Shown: positions 1-11,792, numbered from the stretch's first letter. The stretch is DNA of 64,000 bases from Prorocentrum cordatum (GCA_963575745.1 CAUYUJ010017893.1:624112-688111), one strand, 5' to 3'. Notes: a model not told the origin generated them from the letters alone. Numbers and translations: made by a program.

Positions 1-52
1 CGTGCAGGATTCGCGTTTCTGGCCGATCCACGTTTGCGCTGAACCCCATTAC

Positions 53-265
53 TAGAGGCCTCCTAGACGGTGACCGAGTAGATGGGGTCAGAGGTTCGCG
101 CCGCATCGCCGATGCATTGGCGATGTCGGCGATGCATCGGCGACGTGGGCGTGAAGAACATCGGGCGCCATATCGAGCGGATTTGCCGATGCATCGCCGA
201 TGCATCGGCGATGCGGCGCGAACCCCCGCCCCCCATCTGCTCCGATACAATCTGAAAGGCCTAGA
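53..265. repeat. ATCGGCG palindromic element, copy 1
   Basis: The unit opens with CTAGAGGCCTCC and closes with its rough reverse complement. Between them lie two arms rich in GCATCGGCGATG and its inverse around a conserved centre that reads GTGAAGAA. The same unit recurs at 12168, 49386, 55794 and 62021, with a fragment near 48363. It behaves as a dispersed inverted-repeat element of about 210 bp. No coding role is seen. Confidence 0.75.
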
Positions 266-471
266 GTCACAGTCGAAACCGATGATGAGCATGGGTAACT
301 CACCTTCCAAAGGGTACCCTTTCAGCCTTACCTCTTCGGCTCATCCGTACCACTTCCGATGGCCAGCCCCGCTCGAAGAGCTTCGTCATGGACCCCCAAG
401 GGACTCACACCCTTATCGCGCATCCTTACCATCAGTTTCGACTGTACGTGCGCCCCGAGCCAAACATCGGG

Positions 472-565
472 TCAGGCGCCCGGCGCGTCGCGGCTCAGGT
501 CGATGACGGGGTAATTCAGGTCGCCCCCGGGCAGCGCCTGGAAGCCCAGCAGCCGCGGTACGTGC
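472..565 (-). CDS. Gene 2, exon 6 (terminal exon)
   Basis: On the minus strand an AG acceptor (567-566) is followed by 1 nt that completes the previous codon, then 30 codons and a TGA at 474-472. The peptide begins HVPRLLGFQALPG and ends VIDLSRDAPGA. The acceptor phase fits the 2-nt end of exon 5 (3704-3783). Other frames here are not obviously coding. It is the C-terminal end of a protein I do not recognise. The call rests on phase and coding style, not on homology. Confidence 0.5.
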
Positions 566-1349
566 CTCGGTCGGGCCGCTCGGGGGGCCGTGCAGCTCGG
601 ATCTCACCATTGGGGGAGGGGACGGGGCAAAACTCCGGGAGGGGTCTCCCTGAGAACGACTGGGGGCTGTGAGGCCCACGGAGGGGGCCGCTGAGGCCCG
701 AGGGGCGCAGGTGGGGCCCAGAGGCAGGCCGGAGTGCTGGAGCGGGATTGGGCGCGAAGCAGCCGGGGCTCTGCTGGATCAGGCTCGTGAAAGAGCACGG
801 GCATACCAGCGCCGATGCCGAGCTCCACCTCCCAGGAGGTGCATCCTAAGGATGGGAGGGAGTGAGGGAGAGAAGAGTGGAAGAAGTGAGGAAGGGACGA
901 CTGGAGGGGAGTGAGGGAACACAAGTCTCCGTTGGTATGACTCCTACGATTCTGGTGCTTTTCGCTTACTTTGGCCCCTGGGGCCCGTTATTGGGCCCAG
1001 GGGCCATCGAACATGGTTCCGGGACAGAAACTACCCCCCTGGAAGGTCGGGCCCTCTGTTGGGATCATCGCGGGGATCATGGGCGGACAGCAAGGTGGGT
1101 TCTGCACTGCCTGACCCAGCCTGTGCGTGGGTTAGCCCCAAGGGACTCAGGTGGGGTATATCGCTCCGCCGAGCGAGCGGATCCCTCCTCAACCTCCACT
1201 TGTACCTGTATCACCTTAGGACACCCCCGCGGTGAATCCCACCAGCCCTTTAGGGCGTAGGTGGTCTAGGGAGTTTCCTCTGCCAACCCCCTTCTTCCCC
1301 TTCGGGGAGGGGTTTACCCCTCCCCTTACCCCTCCCCACTGACCTGGAC
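566..1349. other. Intron sequence, no gene seen
   Basis: GC-rich single-copy sequence. The one structure noted is a hairpin at about 972-1006 (TGGCCCCTGGGGCCC against its inverse, loop GTTATT). Open frames cross it on both strands without protein-like composition. Confidence 0.4.
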
Positions 1350-2360
1350 GGGGCCGGTCGCGAGGTGTCAGAGCGTCCAAGATGGCCCAAGACAGCTCCA
1401 AGAGCGAACAGGCGAGAAAACACAAAACATTGATTTTACCTAGGTGTTGGAAGGATTTTGGCATCTTGGGGGGGCCCAAGAGGCGACTCGAGGCACTCTG
1501 GAGGGGCGGGGCTAATAAGCAACCCCCCCTTCTTTGATAGATCTCCTCCAAGATGACCCAAAGAGCGCCCCGAAGGCTCCCAAGAGCGCCCCAAGAGCGC
1601 CTCAAGAGGGCCCCAAGAGACCCCAAGAGGCCCCCAAGAAGCCTCCAATACGTTACCAAGAGACCCCCAAGAGGCCCCAAGAGAGTCCAAGATGACCCAA
1701 GACGGCTCCAAGAGCGAAAAGGCGAGAAAGCAACAAACATTGATTTTACCTAGGTTTTGGAAGGATTTTGGCCTCTTGGGGCGCCCAAGAGGCGACTCGA
1801 GGCACTCTAGAGGGGCAACGCTAATTGGGGACCCCCTCTTCTCTGATCGATCTCCTCCAAGATGGCCCCAAGAGCGCCCCGAAGGCTCCCAAGAGCGCCC
1901 CAAGAGCGCCCCGAGAGCGCCCCAAGAGGCCCCAAGAGGCGCCCAAGAGGCCTCCAAGAGGCCCCCAAGAGACCCCCAAGAGGCCCAAGAGGCTCCCAAG
2001 ACGGGTCCAAGAGCGAAAAGGCGAGAAAACAAAAAACATTGATTTTACCTAGGTTTTGGAAGGATTTTGGCCTCTTGGGGGGGCCCAAGAGGCGACTCGA
2101 GGCACTCTAGAGGAGCAGCGCTAATTGGGGACCCCCCCTTCTTTGATAGATCTCCTCCAAGATGGCCCCAAGAGCGCCTCGAAGGCTCCCAAGAGCGCCC
2201 CAAGAGCGCCCCAAGAGGGCCCCAAGAGGCCCCAAGAGGCCCCCAAGAGGCCTCCAAGAGGCCCCCAAGAGACCCCCAAGAGGCCACAAGAGGCTCCCCG
2301 AGATACGCAAGAGGCCCCCGGGACCGCCAAGAGGCCCCAAGGACGGCCCAAGAGGCCCCC
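1350..2360. repeat. 300-bp satellite with CCAAGAGGCC subrepeats
   Basis: Three copies of a unit of about 300-306 bp start near 1431, 1736 and 2036 with GATTTTACCTAGG. Each holds TTTTGGCCTCTTGGGG, then ACTCGAGGCACTCTAGAGG, then a run of 10-15 bp subrepeats of the type CCAAGAGGCCCC. Long open frames on both strands here are Pro/Arg or Gly/Leu/Trp repeats and are artefacts. Related sequence occurs at 14520-15125 and 51950-52540. Confidence 0.85.
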
Positions 2361-2580
2361 AAGCTCGCAATTGTCCTCCTCCTCCTCCTCCTCTTTTCTT
2401 CCTCCTCCTCCCTCCTCCCCCTCCCCCTCCTCCTCCTCCTCCTCCTCCTCCTCCTCCTTTTCCTTTTCCTCCTTCTCGTCCTCCTCGTCCTCGCAGTCCT
2501 CCATCTCCTCCTCCTTCTATTCCTCCTCCTCCTCCTCCTCCTGCTCCTCCTCCTGCTCCTCCTCTTCCTCCTCCTACTCC
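2361..2580. repeat. TCC polypyrimidine tract
   Basis: Nearly uninterrupted CTCCTC on the plus strand. This is the first of more than a dozen such tracts in the window. Confidence 0.95.
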
Positions 2581-3556
2581 GACGACGACGGCTCCTCCTA
2601 CATCCTCCCCCTCTTGGGGTATATGGCGGCTCACCCCGCCCTTTGTTCTTCTGCATGCTCCCCCGCTTCCCTCATAACCTCCACTCCCCTGGGACTCATT
2701 TCTGGACGGGCTGGTGGGGATACGCGAAGCGTCTAGAATTGCACTCTCGGGGGACCTCGTCTGTCCCATCGTGGCCCTCTCCGCGTCGGATCCGTGTCGA
2801 ATCCATGCCAGCCTCGTCGGATCCGTGTCGAATCCGTGTCGAATCCGTGTCGATTCTACGCCAAATCTGCGTCGAGCCTGGATCGAGTCCGCGTCGGGCA
2901 CAAGAGAAGACACCAATCTGGGGGACAGGCGAGGTCCCCCGAAGATGCAACGGAGACCCCGTCTACCCTGACCGCATCTGTCGAATCAAGGCGAGCGAGA
3001 CGACGGCAAGTCAAAATCGGTCCCTCGAACCCTACTCAAGGGGCCCAGGGACACACACACACACCTATATATATATAAAACACACATAGAAAGATGCCCA
3101 ATATTTTTCCACATGTTTGGGTTTTTCGTCTTCCCCCCACTTCCCATATTTTCCTAACTTTCTGAGAGTCGACGATTAATTGTTTCTGTGGGTTGTCTTC
3201 CCTCCTGACATGCCCTCTCGGACCAGTTTTCCGAGCTGCGTCCAGCTGTGAAGACGGCCCCCCCCCCCGAAGGCCAACTACGAGTATCTACACTGGCCCC
3301 TCCCAGAAGGCCCATGTCTGGGGAAAGCAGAGGGTCCCGACACTGCTACTTCCCCCCGGACCTCTCCCGGGGTGCAGTCTGACCAGGATCTTCAAGCGAA
3401 TCCAGCCGTGGCGACGAGAGAGCCTCCCAGGAGGCCTCACCCAGAAGAAGTGAACACGAGGGAAGGGCAGCGGTGCCGTCGGTACCTGTCCCCGCCTTCG
3501 AAAACCACTGTCAGCCGCGTCGTCCGATTCAAATTCCCCCCCCCATTGGGATGTTA
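2581..3556. other. Intron sequence with short tandem repeats
   Basis: Between about 2785 and 2865 a TCGAATCCGTG-type unit repeats several times. A CA/TA microsatellite lies at about 3049-3090. I see no gene in the rest. Confidence 0.5.
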
Positions 3557-3698
3557 GGTCGGGCGTGTCCACCTACAGGCGGATTTTGCAAGACAGAATT
3601 TTAAATGGTGAAAATATTACATAAAAAAAGGAAAATGCTCAAAACATCGTCCCCTGACTATTCTTGTTGACTTATCCTCCTGTAGAGGACGCCCGACT
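3557..3698. mobile_element. TA-flanked MITE, copy 1
   Basis: The element starts GGTCGGGCGTGTCC and ends with the inverse GCCCGACT, with TA on both sides (3555-3556, 3699-3700). The AT-rich interior carries the family signature CATCGTCCCCTGACTATT near the right end. It is 142 bp long. TA target sites and short inverted ends suggest Tc1/mariner/pogo-type mobilisation; there is no coding capacity. Confidence 0.85.
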
Positions 3699-3703
3699 TA
3701 AGC

Positions 3704-3783
3704 GCAGCGGTGGGCCTCGGGAAGCCGCTCTGCCGCTGGAGCTGCAGCACGGCCTCCACCGTGCCCTTCGGCGCCGGCGGGTC
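3704..3783 (-). CDS. Gene 2, exon 5
   Basis: The acceptor TAG (3786-3784) is followed by codons reading DPPAPKGTVEAVLQLQRQSG, then FPRPTA, ending with two nucleotides of a codon before a GC donor (3703-3702). This end phase matches exon 6, whose first base completes the codon. The donor lies 2 bp from the TA flank of the MITE at 3557-3698. The peptide looks amphipathic and helical. Function unknown. The donor choice is inferred from phase. Confidence 0.45.
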
Positions 3784-4640
3784 CTATATAGGAGCGGAGG
3801 CCTGCTTTCTCGGGGGCGCGCAAGCATGGATGAGCGATCCATGGATCTGGCGCGCGGTCGCCAGGTCCATGGATCTGGCGCGCGGTCGCCTAATCCCTGC
3901 ATCGGGTGAGGTGCGCCCTCCCCAAAATGCGGCGGGTATGCCGCCTCTCGTGTGGCGGCGACAATCCGCGATCTTCCCCATGAGCCCACGGAAGCGGGAC
4001 CCGTCGCTAAGCCACGCCCCCTTGAGTCCATGTTTGCGATCGCCTCAGGAGGGAGGCGAGGGGGGAGGAGGCGGAGGAAGAGGCGCCCCACGCCCATCCG
4101 AGGCCCCTCGGATCCATGGTTGCGATCGCCTGAGGCTCTCGTCCGGCCGGGCTCGGGGCCGCTCTGCTCGGGGGCCAGCCCTCCCCCCGTCCTCTCCCCC
4201 ATCCCCGCCTCCACGCACTTCTCCTCCTCCTCCTCCTCCTCCTCCGCCTCCGCCTCCTCCTCCTCCTCCTCCTCCTTCTGGACAGTCCACCCGCACAGGA
4301 AAGAGGGGCAACCTTCTCAACGGGCACCCCTTGCATCCCTGCCCCTTCGGCCCGGGCTTAGCGACTTCTACTGGCCGACCTCGTTCGAGCGACGTCAGCT
4401 TTGGCCCTCCAGGGCCTCTGCGTCCCCACTGCGCATCCTTGTGATACGGGCCGACTGTACTCCGCCCTCCTCCTCTCCTCCTCCCCCTCCCGCCTCCCTC
4501 CTCCTCCCCCCTTTTCTCCTCCCACGACGAGGGAGGGGAGGGGGCAGGCTGGCGGAGGGGAGGGAAGGGTGGGGCGGGAGGAGGGAGGGACAGAGGAAGG
4601 AGAAGAAAGGAGTAGGAGGAGAAGGATGAGGACGAGAGCG
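3784..4640. other. Intron sequence, no gene seen
   Basis: A direct tandem of about 28 bp (CATGGATCTGGCGCGCGGTC) lies at 3839-3891. A CTC tract is at about 4218-4275 and a purine-rich stretch at about 4515-4640. No coding sequence is recognised. Confidence 0.5.
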
Positions 4641-4657
4641 CGATGTCCTAGATACAT

Positions 4658-5662
4658 CCCCACGAGGCGATCGCTTACCACTTCGACCAAATGATCGGCA
4701 TGATCGAGGCAGGCGAGATCAACATGGACACAGGAACGGACCCGGACCTCCGATCGAACACGACCAGGCCATGGCGAACGTAAAAGGAGCCCTCAACAGC
4801 TACTGCAAGTCCGAAGAGCTGCGGGAGGCATACCCTTTCCACATGATCCAGCGACAAAAGAGCCTGGCCAACTACGCCAACCACCAGCTGGCCCAGATAC
4901 TCGATTTCCAAGAGTTCCACGGCCGCGACGACATCCCTGAGCCAGCAGAAGTGGTACATCAGAAGAGGGACATCCCCATGATAATCAAGGTGGCCATATG
5001 ACACAACCCTACATCTACGCCGACGCCATTCCGTGTCACAAACCTTCAGAGGGAGACCTCAATCGAGGCAATGGTCAAGATGGCCGAACTGATCAACAAC
5101 CAGACCCCGTTGCCCCAGGACGACACACAGCCTCTTCAGAACCCACAGCCGACTCCCGACCCCCCGACCGTCTTCGACCTGATGCAGCCTAGTGACGAGC
5201 ACATCAGGACCGCCCCATGCCACGATCAACAGCTGGATCAGCAGCCGCCGACTCCACCACCAAAGGGAGCGGAGCTGACTTACAACACACTGGCAGACTC
5301 AGCGGATGTCGCGTTTCGGGGACCAAACTGACGGTGGCGGGACCGCACAGCACCAACCAGAACCACACCAGACCATGCAGCACATCACCCACGATGACTG
5401 CGATACAGAATCTACGATCCGCAATACTATCACTGACCACAACGCAGACCTGGACGCGTACGACATGGCTTGGGAATGAACGCCGCTGACGTTCCAGACC
5501 ACAGACGGACACCACGGCATCAACCACCACAGCGAACAGCAGGAGGTGGACAAGGAAATCCTCCCAGCCTACGGCCCCGATCCGTGGAAACCCTGGCCGA
5601 CCCTCGCAGACGCCGTCAAAGCGAACCAGCACGACCAACACGACCAAGCTACGGCGAATTAA
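4658..5662 (+). pseudogene. Decayed protein-coding remnant, plus strand
   Basis: Protein-like text runs through several plus-strand frames. One frame from 4658 gives AYHFDQMIGMIEAGEINMD. After a shift, 4741-5001 gives ALNSYCKSEELREAYPFHM and EVVHQKRDIPMIIKVAI before a stop. A Gln/Pro-rich stretch follows (5071-5331). From about 5388 a frame reads DHNADLDAYDMAWE, then an in-frame TGA, then EVDKEILPAYGPDPWKPW, ending at TAA 5660-5662. Frameshifts plus an in-frame stop argue for a dead gene, perhaps the Gag-like part of a retroelement. I do not recognise the family. Confidence 0.4.
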
Positions 5663-6778
5663 GAAACTGCCCCCTGATCACCCACGACACCGAGGCCCGC
5701 CTCGCAAGTGGACCGGCCTAACGGCGGCCGGTCAGTGCGCTATGTCCTCACACACCTACCTCGTGCTTCACAGCAGACAGGACCGCCAGCTGCTACCTAG
5801 CAATTCCAATATCTGCATGATTATTTCTACCGAAACATACGCACTCACAGTATGACGGAAGCAGCACAGCTGGTGGAATGATATTTCACCCTCTCTACGG
5901 CAGTACCCTACAGGGTGAACATCAGTGGCGACTGCGATCAACGTGGGTCCTTACGGGCCTTTCTCACCCACTTCGTGACACACCACTGGGACAGGCAGCA
6001 CAATACGGCGTGAACATCAGTGGCGATTGCGGTCACCTTCAGGCGATTGCAAATGAGTCACATGCTGAAGGCCTCCACCAACATCCAACCCTCCCCTCCT
6101 CCCGGCTCACCTGCTTGCAGCCCCGTCTCCCCCTACCGTACTCAACGAACCTCCTCAACACCCTCCTCTTCTGGTCGGGAAGAGGTTGGATTTACATACA
6201 TGGGCGGGGGAAGGAGCTCATACTCACCGCCGGCCCGCGGGCCGTCCTGGCAGGGGCCAGGGCGGCCGCGGCCATTCCGCAGCAAGCAAAAGGCCACGCC
6301 ACCTTCTCTGGATGGCACGCATCTCAATTTGTCCACCTACCTCCACTGGCCACGGCCCGTGTCCGGCAGCCGCGATGTCCATCGCCTGCCGCAGCAACAG
6401 AGGGAGGATGGGTCGGGGCGACGATCTGGGCGGGGAGAGTCACATCCACCGTCACCGCGCGTGCCACCGCCACGAAATTGGCAGAAACCACCCCACGCGG
6501 GGTGTACCCCCCCAAGCAGCCACCACTCCCGTGATCTGGGTGCCCCACTCTTGCCTCGGCGGGGGGGGAAACCAGCCATGGGGTTGGTGGCCGCTCAGGG
6601 GGGCTTCCTGTGCGCAGGGGGCGAGGCCCTTCTGCCATCTACCTTGGCTTGCGTGGCCGGCGCCGCCGCCACGCCGCCAGTGGGGGAGGGCCCACACCTC
6701 CCTCGCGCCGGGTGGACCCCCCCCCCAAGGCGGCCCAGAGGCCGACGTGCTGGGAACCCTACGCATGCGTGCAGGCGA
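5663..6778. other. Intron sequence, no gene seen
   Basis: Near 5915 and 6012 the string GTGAACATCAGTGGCGA appears twice, about 97 bp apart, so a short tandem duplication is present. The rest is GC-rich and shows no recognisable coding or repeat unit. Confidence 0.4.
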
Positions 6779-6960
6779 GGGAGGAGGAGGAGGAGGAGGA
6801 GGAGGAGGAGGAGGAGGAGGAGGAGGAAAGGGAGGAGGAGGAGGAGGAAAGGGGAGGAGGAGGAGGAGGAGAGGAGGAGGAGGAGGATGAGAGGAGGAGG
6901 AGGGGGAGGAGGAGGACGAGGAGGAGGAGGAGGCGGAGGAGGAGGAGGAGGAGGAGGATT
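6779..6960. repeat. GGA polypurine tract
   Basis: About 180 bp of almost pure GGA/GAGG on the plus strand. Open frames through it encode Gly, Glu or Arg runs and are not genes. Confidence 0.95.
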
Positions 6961-7204
6961 CCCCTGGGCAGGGGGAGAGGCCCTTGGGGCCCCCCTCCGC
7001 TGCAAGCGGCACCCCCAAAAAAGGAGGGGCCCGCGGAATCTTCTACCGCCTGCCGCCCACACCCGCCACCGCAACGCGCCTCGCCTTCTCCTCGCTTCCA
7101 CTCGGCTTAGCATGCCCCTTGTACAGGAGGAGCACCCCGAAATAGTCAAAAAACACGTAGACACTGGGGGCAATGTTTGGATTCTGTTTGACTTTGTTTG
7201 AAAT

Positions 7205-7665
7205 TTGTCCCAACCATCCTGCGGTGTTGGGTCCTCGTTTGGAAGAGACGGTGCCCCGCGCTCTCCTCTTCTCCTCCACGCTCTCCTCCTCACCCTCCTC
7301 CCTCTCCTCCCTCCTCCCTGCGTGTCACCCACCCAATACAGCGCTCCGTGGCCCCATAGGGAGCTCCACCGAAGCCCCCAGTGGGACCGCCCGCATGCGT
7401 CCCACACACCCAGTACAGCGTTTCGTGGCCCCCTCCTCCCTCCCCCCTTGCGTTTCACCCACCCAATACCGCGCTTCGTGGCCCCATAGGGAGCCCCACC
7501 GAAGGTCCCAGTGGGACCGCCCGCATGCGCCCCACGCACCCAATTGGGCATGACCACCCCCCCCGTACAGCGCTTCGCGGCCCCATAGGGAGCTCCACCG
7601 AAGCCCCCAGTGGGACCGCCCGCATGCGTCCCACACACCCAATTTGGCATGACCACCCACCCACG
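7205..7665 (-). repeat. Inverted arm of the 77-bp minisatellite
   Basis: About three units containing CCCCATAGGGAGCTCCACCG are the reverse complement of the array at 8680-11180. The outer flank (7205-7330, GTTGGGTCCTCGTTTGGAAG) also matches, inverted, the outer flank of that array near 11170-11265. The two arrays are therefore arms of one large inverted duplication around exon 4 of gene 2. Confidence 0.75.
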
Positions 7666-8320
7666 CCCCACGCCACGCCACGCCCCTTGCTTCCCTCCTT
7701 CGCATGCACCCCCGCCGCCAGCCTCACTGACCGCAGGTGGCACGCCAGCCCACCTCTTTTCATCAGGGCACCTCTGCCGAGGGGGACCCTGGGCACCCGC
7801 CAGAGCGCTGGCCCGCCAGGGCCCGGCGGCCCGCAGGAGCGGGGACCCGGCTCGACAACGAGAACAAACGGCACGAGGGCCCACACCTCGTTTTTTTGCT
7901 GCCGCCACCCACCGCCAACGCCACGCTGCCGCCCAGGTCTCCCCCGTGTCTCATCCTCCCGATGGTCGTTTGATGCGATTTGAAGTATGATGGTCTCTCC
8001 TTCGTCCTCCTCCCCCTCCTCCCGTCTTTCTGCGGGGCCCAGGTCCCCAATCTTTCCGTTGTATTACCACTTCCCCAGGGGGGCCCGACCAGGCTTCGCT
8101 GGGGAAGCGGCAAGGCCTGAAGACCTTCACGCCGTGAGGAACCGAGGAACCGAGGAGGTTGAGGAGGAGGAGGAGGAGGAGGAAGAGGAGGAAGAATGAA
8201 TGGGAAGCCCTCAAGGCCGTGAGGCGCACATACGCGAGGACGAGGAGGTTGGCGGTGGAGGAGCCCGCGAGACGAGGACAAGGAAAGGCCCGAGAAGCCG
8301 CGAGGAGAAGCGGGCGGCTC
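7666..8320. other. Intron sequence, no gene seen
   Basis: GC-rich sequence with a short GGA tract at about 8157-8197. Minus-strand frames continue open from exon 4 into this stretch but lose protein-like composition. Confidence 0.4.
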
Positions 8321-8599
8321 CCTGTGCGGCTTCACGAAGCTCATGACGTCGCTGCCGCAGGGCACCAGGCAGACCAGCCCGGCGAGCTTCTGCTGCGTGG
8401 CCCTGCTCCGCACCTCCACGTGCACGGGGGCGCAGCCCTCGCCGCCCCCGAAGAAGTCCATGATCTCCGCGATGCGCAGCGGCTTCCCACTCAGGTCCAC
8501 GACCGCGGCCGCGTCCTTGTCCTGGTACGTCGGCGGTCTGACCAGGTTCTCAACCACGTTGGCCTTGTACTCCTGCATCTGCAGGAACGCGATCCTCAC
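8321..8599 (-). CDS. Gene 2, exon 4
   Basis: The acceptor CTCAG (8604-8600) precedes GTGAGGATC. The exon reads VRIAFLQMQEYKANVVENL, then RPPTYQDKDAAAVVDLSG, then LRIAEIMDFFGGGEGC, then AGLVCLVPCGSDVMSFVK. It joins exon 3 in phase 0. Composition and regular alternation of hydrophobic residues make this the most protein-like sequence in the first 16 kb. The 3' end is uncertain: I placed it after CACAGG, but a site within the next 15 bp is possible. I recognise no domain. Confidence 0.6.
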
Positions 8600-8679
8600 C
8601 TGAGCGACGCCATCAAATTAGCCTGGCGAAGGACCCAACTATATGCAGTTGTGAGTCCCGCAGTTATGGGTATCGTCTC

Positions 8680-11180
8680 CAGTGGAGCTCCCTATGGACC
8701 ACGAAACGCTGTACTGGGTGGGGGGGGGGCGCATGCGAACTTTGTCACTGGCGCCTTCGGTGGAGCTCCCTACTGGACCACGAAGCGCTGTACTGGGGGA
8801 GGGAGAACTTTGCCACTGGGACCTTCGGTGGAGTCAGCGAAACGATGTACTGGGTGTGGGAAACGCTTACGGGCGGTAGCGTTGGGACCTTCGGTGGAGC
8901 GCCATATGGGGCCACGAAGCGCTGTACTGGGTGGGGGCGACGCATGTGGACTGTACAACTGGGGCCTTCGGTGATGCTCCCTACGACGCCACGAAGCGCT
9001 TTACTGGGTGGGGGACACGCAGGCGGACGGTTCCACGTGGGCCTCCTGTGAAGCTCCCTACGGGGCAACGAAACGTTGTGTGCTGGGCGGGGGAGGTGCA
9101 TGTGAAAGTGGTAATGAGCCTTCGGTGGAGCTCCCCATGGGGACACGAAGCGCTGTACTGGGTGGGGGGGACGAATGCGAACGGTGCCACTGGCGCCTTC
9201 GGAGGAGCTCCCTACTGGACCACGAAGCGCTGGACTGGGTGGGTGGGTGGTGGGGGCGAATGCGGGCGGTAGCACGTGGGCCTTCTGTGGGGCTGCCTGT
9301 GGGGCCACGGAGCTTTGTGTTCGGGGGGGGGGGGGGGGGGGGGGCGCCCGCGGGAGGTAACACTTGGGCCGTAGGTGGAGCCCCCTATGGGGCCACGGAG
9401 CGCTGTACTTCGTGGGGGGGGCGCATGCGAACTTTGTCACTGGGGCCCTCGGTGAAGCTCCCTATGGGGCCACGAGGCGCTGTACTGGGGGAGGGAGAAC
9501 TTTGCCACTGGGACCTTCGGTGGAGTCAGCGAAAAGCTGTACTGGGTGTAGGAAACGCTTACGGGCGGTAGCGTTGGGACCATCGGTGGAGCTCCCTATG
9601 GGGCCACGACGCGCTGTACTGGGTGGGGGCGACGCACGTAGACTGTACAACTGGGGCCTTCGGTGATGCTCCCTACGACGCCACGAAGCGCTTTACTGGG
9701 TGGGGGACACGCAGGCGGACGGTTCCACGTGGGCCTCCTGTGAAGCTCCCTACGGGGCAACGAACCGTTGCACTGGGCGGGGGTGACGCATGTGAAAGTG
9801 GTAATGAGCCTTCGGTGGAGCTCCCCATGGGGACACGAAGCGCTGTACTGGGTGGGGGGGGACGCATGCGGACGGTGCCACTGGCGCCCTCGGTGGAGCT
9901 CCCTACTGGACCACGAAGCGCTGGACTGGGTGGGGGGGGGGGGGGGGGGGGGGGCGAATGCGGGCGGTAGCACGTGGGCCTTCTGTGGGGCTGCCTGTGG
10001 GGCCACGGAGCTTTGTCTTCGGGGGGGGGGGGGGGGGCGCCCGCGGGCGGTAACACTTGGGCCCTAGGTGGGGCCCCCTATGGGGCCACGAAGCGCTGTA
10101 CTGGGCGGGGGCGACGCATCGCATGCGGGCGGTAACACTGGGCCCGTCGGTGGGGCTTCCTATGAGGCCACGACGCGCTGTACTGGTTGGGGGGACGCAT
10201 GCGGGCGATAGCGCTGGGCCCGTCGGTGGAGCTTCCTGTCGGACCACGGAGCGCTGCACTGGGTAGAGGGATGCATGCGGACGGTAGCACTGGGACCTTC
10301 GGTGGGGATCCCTGTGGGGCCACGGAACGCCGTACTGGGGGGTGGGGGGGCACATGCGGGCGGTAACGCTGGGACCTTCGGCGGAGCTCCCTATGAGGCC
10401 ACGGAACGCTGTACTGGGTGGGTGGGTCGCATGTGGGCGGTAACACTGAGGCCGTCGGTGGAGCGCCGAGACCACCAAGCGCTGCACTAGGGTGGGAGGA
10501 AAACGCATGCGGGCGGTAGCACTTGGGCCTTCGGTGCGGCTGCCCGTGGGGCCACGAGGCGCTGCCCTGGGTGCGGGTGACGCTTGCGGGCGGTAGCGTT
10601 GGGACCTTCGGTGGAGCTCTCTATGGGGCCACGAAGCGCTGGACTGGGTAGGGCGACGCATGCGGGCGGTAGCACTGGGGCGCCGGCGGAGCTTCCTATG
10701 GGGCCACAGAAGGCTGTACTGGGTGGGGGGGGGCGCATGCGGGCGGTAGCACTGGGCCCGTCGGTGACACTTCCTTTTGGGGCCACGAAGCGCTGCTGTA
10801 TTGGGTGGGGGGGACGCATGCGGGTGGTAGCACTGGGCCCGTCGGTGGAGCCACGAAATGTTGTACTGTGTGGGGGCGACGCATGCGGGCGGTAGCACTG
10901 GGACCTTCGGTGGAGCTCCCTATGGAACACGAAACACTGTACTGGGTGGGGGGACGCATGCGGGCAGTAGCACTGGGGCCGTCGGTGGAGCCCCCTACGG
11001 GGCCACGAAACGCTGTACTGGGCGGGAGGGACGCATGCGAGTGGTAGCACTGGGACCTTGGGTGAAGATCCCTATGGGGGCCACGAAACGCTGTACTGGG
11101 TGGGGGTGGACGCATGCGGGCGGTAGCACTTGGGCCTTCGGTGGAGCTCCCTACTGGGCCACGAAACGCTGTAAAGGGTG
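8680..11180 (+). repeat. Minisatellite array, about 77-bp unit
   Basis: About thirty degenerate units are seen, each with GGAGCTCCCTATGGGGCCAC, GCGCTGTACTGGGTGGGGG and GACGCATGCGGGCGGTAGCA. Runs of 20 or so G occur near 9325, 9950 and 10030. A longer block (about 8745-9290) is duplicated at about 9425-10010, showing higher-order duplication. Open frames of 100-400 codons are periodic and are not genes. Confidence 0.95.
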
Positions 11181-11434
11181 GGGAATCAATGGAAGGGGGA
11201 GGAGGGGGAGGAGGAAGGAACGCGGAGGGCTGTCTCTTCAAAACGAGAACCCAACGCCACATACTGGTTCGGAACCAATCTCACGCACGATGACATTAGC
11301 AGCCGTACGCGGTGGCTTGCGGGCCGCCAGAGCGGCACGCTACATCGGAAACGATGCCTTTTGAGCGCGACCTCGCGCGTGCAGCTTACGCGCGAATGTC
11401 CGCGCAGTCGATCCTGTTCTTTTGTGTGGCTGAC

Positions 11435-11515
11435 CTGCGCCTTGGGCATCTCCTTCCTGCCGTCCTCCATCAGCTTCCACTTGGGCTGGCCGAGCTCCTC
11501 GAAGTCGCCGTTGAC
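11435..11515 (-). CDS. Gene 2, exon 3
   Basis: This is an 81-nt exon with textbook borders: acceptor ATCAG before GTCAAC, and donor GCGCAG followed by GTCAGC. It encodes VNGDFEELGQPKWKLMEDGR and then KEMPKAQ, phase 0 at both ends. It joins exon 2 (ending VLHLQ) and exon 4 (starting VRIAFLQ) without frame change. The family is not recognised. Confidence 0.65.
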
Positions 11516-11616
11516 CTGATGTGTTCATACGCGCGCTCTCCGCCCGATCTCGAGGCGATCCGAAGACGATCTGAAGAGCGGAAACGTGTCGCTGGCTTTT
11601 TGAGTGTTATGCAGTA

Positions 11617-11792
11617 GGGGCCCGATCACAAGAAACCTTCCACAAGACACCCAACCCTGAGACCCCAACACGTCCATGGGTGTTTGGTGTGGGGAGCGTC
11701 ACGTTTTCCATAGCAAAACCATCGAAACCCAAGAAACCCAGGGCACCCTGGAGGCGAGCAGGGTGTTTCTTGGCATGGGTCTTCACTGTGTA
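11617..11792. mobile_element. 175-bp AAGAAACCC element, copy 1
   Basis: The unit begins with CACAAGAAACCTTCCACAAG and ends CAGGGTGTTTCTTGGCATGG, so its ends are imperfect inverted repeats around CCAAGAAAC. A hairpin near the right end pairs CAGGGCACCCTGG with the downstream CAGGGTG. Other copies are at 47822, 50995, 52710 and 58020. It is probably a MITE-like element. Confidence 0.75.
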
